44,549 nt of DNA from Bacteroidaceae bacterium (GTDB lineage Bacteria > Bacteroidota > Bacteroidia > Bacteroidales > Bacteroidaceae). Positions 12,099 through 19,325 of this stretch are shown here, in pieces; positions within the stretch are counted from its first letter, which is position 1; each line of letters begins with the position of its first letter. The stretch lies in NCBI GenBank assembly GCA_024398595.1, contig JAKSIX010000016.1:1-44549 (forward strand), in the 5' to 3' direction. The notes below the pieces were generated by a model, which saw only the letters and a program-made list of their open reading frames with translations, did no database searches and was not told the origin of the DNA. The position numbers and the translations under genes were made by a program.

Positions 12099-13217
12099 AT
12101 GAGTACCGGATTCATACCCACATTGCTGTTTTCGGCCATATTGGCCGCTATCCCCTGCACAATCTCCGCTGATGACACATTCACCCTCGTTATCGATGCC
12201 GGCCACGGAGGAAAGGATCCCGGAGCCGTGAACGGAAAGAACCAGGAAAAATCAATCAACCTCAAAGTCGCCTTGCGCATAGGAGCACTCATAGAGCAGA
12301 ACTGTCCTGGAACAAAAGTCATTTACACACGTAACAATGATGTGTTCGTGGAATTGTACAAACGTGCAGACATAGCCAACAAAGCCGATGCGGACCTCTT
12401 TGTATCAATTCACACAAATTCTGCAAAGAGCACATCCGCCCAAGGTGCTGAGACATACCTGTTGGGTGCTGAAGAAAACAGAACCAGCGCAAATCTGAGT
12501 GCCGCCATCGAAGAGAACAGGGCAATTCTGCTGGAGAGCGACTACGAAACACATTACGAAGGTTACAATCCAAACAGCGCAGAGAGCCAGATTATCTTTG
12601 AGTTCATGCAGAATGAATATCAGAAAGAAAGTCTCGACGTGGCTACGCTTGTACAGAACCGGCTGGTAGGCTATGCCAAAAGACACGACCACGGCGTTCA
12701 TCAGGCAGGATACCTTGTTTTATGGAAAAGTGCTATGCCCAGCATACTTATCGAACTTGGCTACATCTCCAATGCTACTGACTTGAAATATATGATTTCC
12801 AGTCAGGGAATTGAGGAACTGAGCCAGAGCATTTATCTGGCACTGAAAGAATATATTGGACAATGGCATGCCAACAGAAACTCCGTAACCAAACCTGCTG
12901 TCCAACCTGAAATGGCTGCAGAATCGGAGAACGGCAGTATTCTGTTCGAAATACAGATACTGACATCCGAATCAAAGTTAGGCCGGAACAGTCCAAGGCT
13001 GAAGGGCTTGGATGATGTCAGATATTATATGGATGGCTCCCTGTACAAATACACTACCGGTTCCTGTGACAATTACGGGACAGCCCAAAAAAAACTGAAG
13101 GAAGTACGGAAGATTTTTAAGGATGCCTTTATCATAGCAACGGAAAACGGTCACAGGATTGACCTTCAGAAAGCCATACAGGAAAGCGAAAGCAACGGCA
13201 ATAAGAATCCGTTTTGA
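12099..13217 (+). CDS. N-acetylmuramoyl-L-alanine amidase with C-terminal SPOR-like domain
   Basis: Cleaves the bond between MurNAc and the stem peptide in the periplasm, usually for daughter-cell separation. A signal peptide (about 1-23) precedes an Amidase_3 domain (about 27-255). Zinc ligands and catalytic residues are His36 in DAGHGG, Glu50, His105 in SIHTN and Glu219 in LIELGYIS. A segment of about 40 residues between the second histidine and the catalytic Glu could be the regulatory helix seen in AmiB/AmiC-type enzymes. Residues about 280-360 (FEIQILTS ... YKYTTGS ... AFIIATENG) resemble the SPOR fold that binds denuded glycan at the septum. It starts 9 bases after the propeller gene. 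All catalytic residues are intact. Length is typical for Bacteroidota homologues. Confidence 0.92.
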   Translation: MSTGFIPTLLFSAILAAIPCTISADDTFTLVIDAGHGGKDPGAVNGKNQEKSINLKVALRIGALIEQNCPGTKVIYTRNNDVFVELYKRADIANKADADLFVSIHTNSAKSTSAQGAETYLLGAEENRTSANLSAAIEENRAILLESDYETHYEGYNPNSAESQIIFEFMQNEYQKESLDVATLVQNRLVGYAKRHDHGVHQAGYLVLWKSAMPSILIELGYISNATDLKYMISSQGIEELSQSIYLALKEYIGQWHANRNSVTKPAVQPEMAAESENGSILFEIQILTSESKLGRNSPRLKGLDDVRYYMDGSLYKYTTGSCDNYGTAQKKLKEVRKIFKDAFIIATENGHRIDLQKAIQESESNGNKNPF

Positions 13218-13470
13218 AATGTTACAATTTAGAACAAATCTAAATAACACATTTTTTTTGGAATCTCACAAAATCAACGACAGACTGTCCAAAACGATTT
13301 CGCATCTGACCGGCAAAAGCTCACAAACTTTGCCAAACAATCAAGACAGCACTGATACCCAAACGGTTAAACAATTCCAAATCTTTTTTCCCCCACAAAA
13401 AACACCCATAGTATAAAGCATTGAGGAATAGTTATTTAGAGGTCATCAAACGCACATGGGCAACACTCAC
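13218..13470. other. Intergenic region between amidase gene and dnaA promoter
   Basis: This AT-rich gap, over 300 bases when the promoter and dnaA leader are counted, contains no convincing gene. It begins with a weak terminator-like element (13227-13259) and ends with the dnaA promoter (13471-13501). I searched by eye for DnaA boxes close to TTATCCACA and found no cluster, so there is no support for a replication origin here. Confidence 0.6.
13227..13259 (+). terminator. Weak intrinsic terminator after the amidase gene
   Basis: A 7-bp AT-rich stem, ATTTAGA/TCTAAAT (13227-13233 and 13239-13245), with a 5-base loop is followed six bases later by eight T residues (13252-13259). The stem is weak and the T-run displaced, so termination may be partial. 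Confidence 0.4.
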
Positions 13471-13501
13471 TTGCACGAATAAAATAAGATTGCCAACTTT
13501 G
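13471..13501 (+). promoter_or_regulatory. Predicted dnaA promoter
   Basis: TTG at 13471-13473, a 20-base spacer, then CAACTTTG at 13494-13501 (7 of 8 positions of TAnnTTTG). It gives a leader of about 30 bases to the ATG at 13537. Confidence 0.55.
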
Positions 13502-13536
13502 CATTGCGTTAAGCGGAAGGACTATTGATCACCAGT

Positions 13537-14931
13537 ATGGACGGTAACAAATTACAGCAGAAATGGGGCAAATGCATGGATTTCATCCGTGACAATGTCA
13601 CACAGGCCATTTATCAGACATGGTTCGCTGAAATAAAGCCGTTGAGATATGCTGATGACAAACTGATTATCCAAGTATCAAGTCCGTTCGTGTATGAGTA
13701 TCTTGAGGCCAATTATCTTGATTTGCTCAAGATGGCCATAACCCGCAATTTCGGAGATGACACGAAACTGATGTACAGTGTCATTACTGACAAGGAAAAC
13801 GACATCAAAGCGGAATACCAGTCCGTCAATCACACGACCACCGGATACAAGGAATCAACGGGTGTCGGCAACCAGAGCCCGACTGTACTTGAGGCTCCTC
13901 AGGTACAGGATTTGGATTCAATGCTGAATCCGCTCTACAATTTCGACACCTTTATTGAAGGTGTAAGCAACAAGCTTCCAAGAACAGCAGCGGAAACCGT
14001 CGCCGGCAATCCCGGGCACACGACATTCAATCCGCTGTTCATCTATGGAGAGTCAGGTGTGGGCAAGACACATCTTGCCAATGCCATAGGTATGAAGGTA
14101 AAGGAACTTTTCCCGGAAAAGAGGGTGCTTTATCTTTCCGCCCACCTCTTTTATATGCAGTATAAGGATTCCGTCATACACAACACTACAAACGATTTCA
14201 TCAATTTCTATCAGACAATTGATGTCCTGATTATTGATGATATGCAGGAGATGGAATGCTGGCCAAAGACGCAGAATGTATTTTTCCACATATTCAACCA
14301 CCTGCATCTGAACCAGAAGCAGCTGGTTATCACAAGCGACCGTTCTCCGAAAGATCTCAAGTCCCTTGAGGACAGACTTATCACAAGATTCAAGTGGGGA
14401 CTGGTAGCTGAGCTTTCCCGACCGGATTTGAAACTGCGCAAGCAGATTTTAAAGGACAAGACCACACGCGACGGAATCAGTCTCGACGACGAAGTGATAG
14501 ACTATATCGCTGAAAACGTGACAGACAATGTACGTGACCTTGAAGGCATCATAGTTTCACTTCTGGCCTACTCCACAACATTCAACAAGGCCATTGACAT
14601 AGATCTTGTCAAGGAGATAACTGGAAAGAATGCAAAAATTGAGCAGAAGCCAATCACCATTGAGGGGATAATCGAAAAAGTATGTGATTATTACGGAATA
14701 GACGTTGAAAGCATACAGACCAAATCGCGTAAGCACGAGATTGTACTTGCACGTCAGGTAAGTATGTTCCTTGCACACAAGCACCTGAATCTTTCAACAT
14801 CAAAAATAGGCATGTACGTCGGAAACAGAGACCATGCCACCGTACTGCACGCATTCAATGTGGTAAAGGACCAGATGGATGTTGACAGCAGCTTCAGAAT
14901 GGATATGGAAAATATCGAACGCTCCATCTGA
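13537..14931 (+). CDS. dnaA: Chromosomal replication initiator DnaA
   Basis: Binds the origin and opens it in an ATP-dependent way. I start at the ATG at 13537, giving MDGNKLQQKWGKCMDFI; an in-frame TTG at 13525 would add four residues and has a GGAAGG about four bases upstream, so it is possible. Of 464 residues, domain I (about 1-80) carries the typical QTWF, domain II is a Thr/Ser/Gln-rich linker (about 90-125), and domain III is the AAA+ module. Walker A GESGVGKTH is at 171-179, Walker B LIIDD at 231-235, and the sensor 1 segment TSDRSP at 266-271. Domain IV ends with the DNA-binding signature GNRDHATVLHAF at 429-440. There is no dnaN or oriC-like box cluster alongside, as is common in Bacteroidota, where dnaA often sits away from the origin. 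Confidence 0.96.
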   Translation: MDGNKLQQKWGKCMDFIRDNVTQAIYQTWFAEIKPLRYADDKLIIQVSSPFVYEYLEANYLDLLKMAITRNFGDDTKLMYSVITDKENDIKAEYQSVNHTTTGYKESTGVGNQSPTVLEAPQVQDLDSMLNPLYNFDTFIEGVSNKLPRTAAETVAGNPGHTTFNPLFIYGESGVGKTHLANAIGMKVKELFPEKRVLYLSAHLFYMQYKDSVIHNTTNDFINFYQTIDVLIIDDMQEMECWPKTQNVFFHIFNHLHLNQKQLVITSDRSPKDLKSLEDRLITRFKWGLVAELSRPDLKLRKQILKDKTTRDGISLDDEVIDYIAENVTDNVRDLEGIIVSLLAYSTTFNKAIDIDLVKEITGKNAKIEQKPITIEGIIEKVCDYYGIDVESIQTKSRKHEIVLARQVSMFLAHKHLNLSTSKIGMYVGNRDHATVLHAFNVVKDQMDVDSSFRMDMENIERSI

Positions 14932-15123
14932 ATCATATTCCTTAAAAAAGACGAACGACAGCAGTAATCGCATTGCAGGTTCTGCGCAACCGCGCTCCGG
15001 TTGAAGTCTGAAGTTTCAGTCAGCCTGCCATTTCGGCAATTACACAAAACGGACAACTTTTTGCATTTGCAAAATTTTTATATCACTATATTTCAGCACA
15101 TTATCATTTAGAAGCGGAAAACT

Positions 15124-15141
15124 TTATTCACCTGTTGATAA
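15124..15141. promoter_or_regulatory. Pair of DnaA-box-like sites upstream of nrdJ
   Basis: TTATTCACC (15124-15132) and, abutting it on the other strand, TTATCAACA (15133-15141). The first differs at one position from the degenerate consensus TTATNCACA, and the second at one position from TTATCCACA. They end 15 bases before the nrdJ -33 element. Regulation of this gene by DnaA is an inference. Confidence 0.35.
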
Positions 15142-15156
15142 CTGCAACAAATATTT

Positions 15157-15188
15157 TTTGTACAAAATTAAGCCCTTTTATACTTTTG
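15157..15188 (+). promoter_or_regulatory. Near-consensus nrdJ promoter
   Basis: TTTG at 15157-15160, exactly 20 bases, then TACTTTTG at 15181-15188. This is a perfect Bacteroidota vegetative promoter. The start codon follows 34 bases later, leaving no room for a cobalamin riboswitch. Confidence 0.8.
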
Positions 15189-15222
15189 TCACACAATCAA
15201 AAAAAAGACAGACAAACATAAA

Positions 15223-17733
15223 ATGGCTACCAACAAAACTTACACATTCGATGAGGCTTATCAGGCCAGCATTGAATACTTCGGCGGCGATGAGCTTGCA
15301 GCAAAAGTATGGGTAAGCAAGTACGCTATCAAGGATTCCTACGGAAACATCTACGAGAAGACACCGGAGGATATGCACTGGCGTATTGCAAACGAGATTG
15401 CACGCATCGAGGCAAGGTATTCAAACCCTATGAGTCCTGCCCGGATTTTCGAATTGCTGAAAGGCTTCAAGTACATCGTTCCACAAGGCAGTCCGATGAC
15501 GGGCATAGGCAACAACTACCAGATAGCATCGCTTTCCAACTGCTTTGTAATAGGCATGGAAGGAAACGCCGACTCATACGGAGCAATTATCAAGGTTGAC
15601 GAAGAACAGGTACAGCTGATGAAACGCCGTGGCGGCGTAGGTCACGACCTGACACATATCCGTCCGAAAGGTTCACCGGTCAAGAACTCAGCCCTCACAT
15701 CCACAGGACTTGTTCCGTTTATGGAGAGGTACTCCAACTCAACACGCGAGGTCGCACAGGACGGACGCCGTGGCGCATTGATGCTGAGCGTGTCAATAAA
15801 GCACCCTGATTCCGAATCGTTCATTGACGCCAAGATGACGAGCGGAAAAGTCACAGGCGCGAACGTATCGGTCAAGATTGATGATGCCTTCATGCAGGCC
15901 GCCATTGACGGTACGCCATACACTCAGGCCTACCCTGTAGATTCGGCAGACCCGCTCTACACAAAAGATATTGATGCCACCGCACTATGGCACAAGATAG
16001 TCCATAACGCGTGGAAATCGGCTGAACCCGGCGTACTGTTCTGGGACACCATACTCAAGGAATCCGTTCCGGACTGCTACGCAGACCTTGGTTTCCGCAC
16101 AGTATCTACGAACCCTTGCGGCGAAATACCGCTCTGTCCATACGACAGTTGCCGTCTTCTGGCCATCAACCTGTTCTCATACGTTGTAGACCCATTCACC
16201 GACAAAGCCCGTTTCGACTTTGATCTTTTCAAGGAACACGTCGCAGTAGCCCAACGCATCATGGACGATATCATCGACCTTGAGATCGAGAAGATAGACA
16301 AGATTCAGGAGAAGATTGCCAGCGATCCGGAGGATGAGGAAATCAAGCGTACGGAAAAACGCCTTTGGGAGAAAATCATGCGCAAGAGTACGATGGGACG
16401 CCGCACCGGTGTCGGTATCACTGCCGAGGGCGACATGCTGGCCGCAATGGGACTGACTTACGGAACTGACGAGGCTACGGATTTTGCAGAGAAAGTGCAG
16501 AAGACTCTTGCCATCGAGGCATACCGTTCGTCCGTGAATATGGCCAAAGAGCGTGGAGCATTTGAGGTTTATGACTGGAAGCGCGAGCAGAACAATCCGT
16601 TCGTAAACCGCATCAAGGATGCCGATCCCAAGCTCTATGCCGAGATGAAGAAATACGGCCGACGCAACATTGCCTGTCTCACAATCGCCCCTACCGGAAC
16701 TGTAAGCCTCATGACACAGACCACATCAGGACTTGAGCCTGTATTCATGCCTGTATATAAACGCCGCCGCAAGGTGAACCGCGATGATGAGAATGTCAAT
16801 GTCGCATTTACCGATGACAACGGTGACGCATTCGAGGAGTTTGTGGTATTCCACCACAAGTTCGTTGATTGGATGAAGGCCAACGGCATTGACCCCGCAA
16901 AGCAGTTCACCCAAGAAGAAATTGACGATATGGTAGCACGTTCCCCATATCATAAGGCAACCGCCCAGGATGTTGACTGGATACAGAAGGTTCGTATGCA
17001 GGGACGAATGCAGAAATGGGTTGACCATTCAATAAGTGTTACCATCAACCTGCCGGCAGATGTCAGCGAGGAACTTGTAGGACAGCTTTACGTGGAAGCC
17101 TGGAAGAGCGGCTGCAAAGGCTGTACCGTATATCGTGAGGGCTCGCGCGATGGAGTTCTGGTAGATGTCAAGGGCGAAAAGAAGGACTCAAAAAAAGATG
17201 GTCCGCTTGCACCTTGTGACTGCCAGCCGCGTCAGATTGTCGAAACACGTCCGAGAATACTTGACGCAGAGGTGGTACGTTTCCAGAACAACAAGGAAAA
17301 ATGGGTTGCATTCGTTGGAATACTAGACGGACGTCCATACGAGATTTTTACAGGACTTCAGGATGACGAGGAAGGTATTATGTTGCCCAAGACCGTCGAT
17401 AAAGGCTACATCATCAAGAATGTTGATGAAAATGGAGTCAAACGTTACGATTTCCAGTTCACCAACAAGCGTGGATACAAGGTGACCATTGAGGGGCTGA
17501 GCGAGAAGTTCGACAAGGAATACTGGAACTATGCGAAGCTGATATCAAGCGTATTGCGCTATCAGATGCCTATTGACCTCTGCATACGGCTCATCGGTCA
17601 GTTGGATCTCGGTTCAGAGAACATCAACAACTGGAAGAACGGTGTAGAGCGCGCTCTGAAGAAATACGTTCAGGACGGAACGATAGTAAAGGGCGAGAGA
17701 TGCTCAGTATGGGGTTCTGAAGGCCTTGTATAG
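15223..17733 (+). CDS. nrdJ: Class II (adenosylcobalamin-dependent) ribonucleotide reductase
   Basis: Reduces ribonucleotides to deoxyribonucleotides using adenosylcobalamin as radical generator, so it needs no oxygen and no separate radical subunit. Length is 836 residues. Key residues are in the usual order: redox Cys107 in SNCFVIG, the NPCGEIPL block with Asn297, Cys299 (thiyl radical) and Glu301, and the partner Cys310. APTGTVSLM is the conserved finger-loop/phosphate-binding block. A C-terminal portion with CKGCTVYREGS and CDCQPR supplies Cys pairs that could shuttle reducing equivalents. It has its own strong promoter, is downstream of dnaA on the same strand, and is closed by a strong hairpin. 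An AdoCbl-dependent enzyme implies B12 uptake or synthesis elsewhere in the genome. Confidence 0.95.
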   Translation: MATNKTYTFDEAYQASIEYFGGDELAAKVWVSKYAIKDSYGNIYEKTPEDMHWRIANEIARIEARYSNPMSPARIFELLKGFKYIVPQGSPMTGIGNNYQIASLSNCFVIGMEGNADSYGAIIKVDEEQVQLMKRRGGVGHDLTHIRPKGSPVKNSALTSTGLVPFMERYSNSTREVAQDGRRGALMLSVSIKHPDSESFIDAKMTSGKVTGANVSVKIDDAFMQAAIDGTPYTQAYPVDSADPLYTKDIDATALWHKIVHNAWKSAEPGVLFWDTILKESVPDCYADLGFRTVSTNPCGEIPLCPYDSCRLLAINLFSYVVDPFTDKARFDFDLFKEHVAVAQRIMDDIIDLEIEKIDKIQEKIASDPEDEEIKRTEKRLWEKIMRKSTMGRRTGVGITAEGDMLAAMGLTYGTDEATDFAEKVQKTLAIEAYRSSVNMAKERGAFEVYDWKREQNNPFVNRIKDADPKLYAEMKKYGRRNIACLTIAPTGTVSLMTQTTSGLEPVFMPVYKRRRKVNRDDENVNVAFTDDNGDAFEEFVVFHHKFVDWMKANGIDPAKQFTQEEIDDMVARSPYHKATAQDVDWIQKVRMQGRMQKWVDHSISVTINLPADVSEELVGQLYVEAWKSGCKGCTVYREGSRDGVLVDVKGEKKDSKKDGPLAPCDCQPRQIVETRPRILDAEVVRFQNNKEKWVAFVGILDGRPYEIFTGLQDDEEGIMLPKTVDKGYIIKNVDENGVKRYDFQFTNKRGYKVTIEGLSEKFDKEYWNYAKLISSVLRYQMPIDLCIRLIGQLDLGSENINNWKNGVERALKKYVQDGTIVKGERCSVWGSEGLV

Positions 17734-17811
17734 CAGGAAGGATGCCTCATCTGCCAAAACTGCGGTTCATCCCGCTGCGGATAAGTTAAAAACAGTTTCC
17801 ATATATGCAGA

Positions 17812-17845
17812 GAAACGGTTTCACCCTTAGGGATGAAACCGTTTC
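17812..17845. terminator. Strong hairpin between convergent genes (bidirectional terminator)
   Basis: Arms gaaacggtttca (17812-17823) and tgaaaccgtttc (17834-17845) are perfectly complementary, and the loop contains an inner CCC/GGG pairing. It lies midway between the nrdJ stop and the stop of the minus-strand transporter gene. The arms carry short A/T runs on both sides, which suits termination from either direction. Confidence 0.8.
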
Positions 17846-17862
17846 CCGTATCATAAGAGCTC

Positions 17863-19308
17863 TCAGACTTTTACCGGAGAATATTCCGGCACAAGGCTTT
17901 TCATTATGAGCCATCCTATCAGATAGCAGACACCGCAGATACAGAACATTATAAAATAGCCCGCAGGCTTTCCCTCAAATCCGAGGAAAACCAATCCGTG
18001 CGTACCTGCATAATCAAACAGCAGCCCGGAGCATTTGTTGAAAATGAAACAGCTGATACCGCCAGCCATACCGCCAATACCTGTAACCGTAGCTACAGCA
18101 CTACGGGGAAACATATCACTTACAGTCGAGAACAGATTTGCACTCCAGGACTGATGCGCAGCACCGGCTATACCAACTATTATCACCGGCCACCAGAAGG
18201 AATAGCTGCCGAGAGGCTGCGCCAGAAGAGCAAGAAGCGGGAAGAATGCGAAAATAAGCATTGCACGCATACGGCCGGCGTACGGTCCCATACCCTTCTT
18301 CTCGACAAATATGGTAGGCAGGTATCCGCCTATGATTGACAGCATACATATCAGATACACAGTGAACAGTCCCCAGCGGCTCTGCGGAGTATCCGTTGTG
18401 TATCCATAGACAGAGCTGATATATACGGGCATCCAGAACAGGAAGAACCACCACACGCCATCGCTGAAGAACTTGCCTGCAGCAAAAGCCCACGTCTGGC
18501 GGAAACTGAGACACTGCCAGAAACCTATGGTCTTCCCGTCGGCCTGCACTGATGCCTTATTTGCTGAGGCTTCCGCATCAGAATCGCTATGGATATAATC
18601 CAATTCACTCTGACCTACACGTTTGCTGCTTTCCGGCTTGTCATACAGGAAATACCAGGCTATCATCCAGATAAAGCCAAGTGCTCCTATCACGATAAAT
18701 GCCATTTCCCATCCCCATGCCTGAGCTATGAGAGGAATACACAGAGGTGCTATAAGAGCACCGACCTGTGCTCCGGCATTGTATATACTGGTAGCAAACG
18801 CACGGTCTTTCTTCGGGAAATACTCCGCAGTGACCTTGTTCGCCGCCGGGAAATTTCCGGACTCACCGACAGCCAATATGAACCGCGCTATAATGAACAT
18901 CCACATACTCACCGCAGATACGGCAAGCGCAATATTGCCGGAAGCCTCTATCAAAGCCTCCTTACCATCCAAGCCAAGCCAGGCTTGCGTTCCAGCTCCG
19001 CAGAAAGCGTGAATACACGCGCCGAACGACCAGACTCCGATTGCGCAGAAGTATCCCCACTTTGTACCGAGTTTGTCAACAAACCGTCCGATGAACAGCA
19101 TTGCGCACGCATAGAGCAGCGAAAACCAACCTGTAATGTTCCCGTATGTGGCATCCGACCAATGGAATTCCGGTGCAATGAAATCGTTATACGTCAAGGA
19201 CAGAACCTGACGGTCCAGATAATTCACCGTTGTGGCGAAGAAAAGCATTGCACACATTACCCAACGGTAATTTCCCATCACGGCCTGCGTTTTGTCATTT
19301 TTTGTCAT
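17863..19308 (-). CDS. MFS transporter, hexuronate/organic-anion (ExuT-like) type
   Basis: A 12-segment major facilitator of 481 residues. The start RWVMCAMLFFATTVNYLDRQVLSL matches the anion:cation symporter subfamily (hexuronate, galactonate and related sugar acids). Loop motifs typical of MFS appear at GRFVDKLGTKWGYF and in the segment ARFILAVGESGNFPAANKV; a long charged central loop (about 220-260) separates the two six-helix halves. It starts 17 bases after the murF-alr stop on the same strand, so it may be cotranscribed. No uronate catabolic genes are adjacent, so the exact substrate is open. Confidence 0.85.
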   Translation of the reverse strand: MTKNDKTQAVMGNYRWVMCAMLFFATTVNYLDRQVLSLTYNDFIAPEFHWSDATYGNITGWFSLLYACAMLFIGRFVDKLGTKWGYFCAIGVWSFGACIHAFCGAGTQAWLGLDGKEALIEASGNIALAVSAVSMWMFIIARFILAVGESGNFPAANKVTAEYFPKKDRAFATSIYNAGAQVGALIAPLCIPLIAQAWGWEMAFIVIGALGFIWMIAWYFLYDKPESSKRVGQSELDYIHSDSDAEASANKASVQADGKTIGFWQCLSFRQTWAFAAGKFFSDGVWWFFLFWMPVYISSVYGYTTDTPQSRWGLFTVYLICMLSIIGGYLPTIFVEKKGMGPYAGRMRAMLIFAFFPLLALLAQPLGSYSFWWPVIIVGIAGAAHQSWSANLFSTVSDMFPRSAVATVTGIGGMAGGISCFIFNKCSGLLFDYAGTHGLVFLGFEGKPAGYFIMFCICGVCYLIGWLIMKSLVPEYSPVKV

Positions 19309-19325
19309 AATATCATATTTTACTG

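Noticed and set aside
13218-13536. Possible replication origin next to dnaA
   Set aside because: No cluster of TTATCCACA-like boxes or AT-rich unwinding repeats is seen in this gap; the only near boxes are the pair before nrdJ.
14987-15003. Small hairpin (caaccg/cggttg) after dnaA as terminator
   Set aside because: Six pairs only and no T-run follows; could be chance, so not listed as a feature.
15189-15222. Cobalamin riboswitch before the B12-dependent nrdJ
   Set aside because: Only 34 bases lie between the -7 box and the start codon, which is too short for the riboswitch fold, and no B12-box-like sequence is present.
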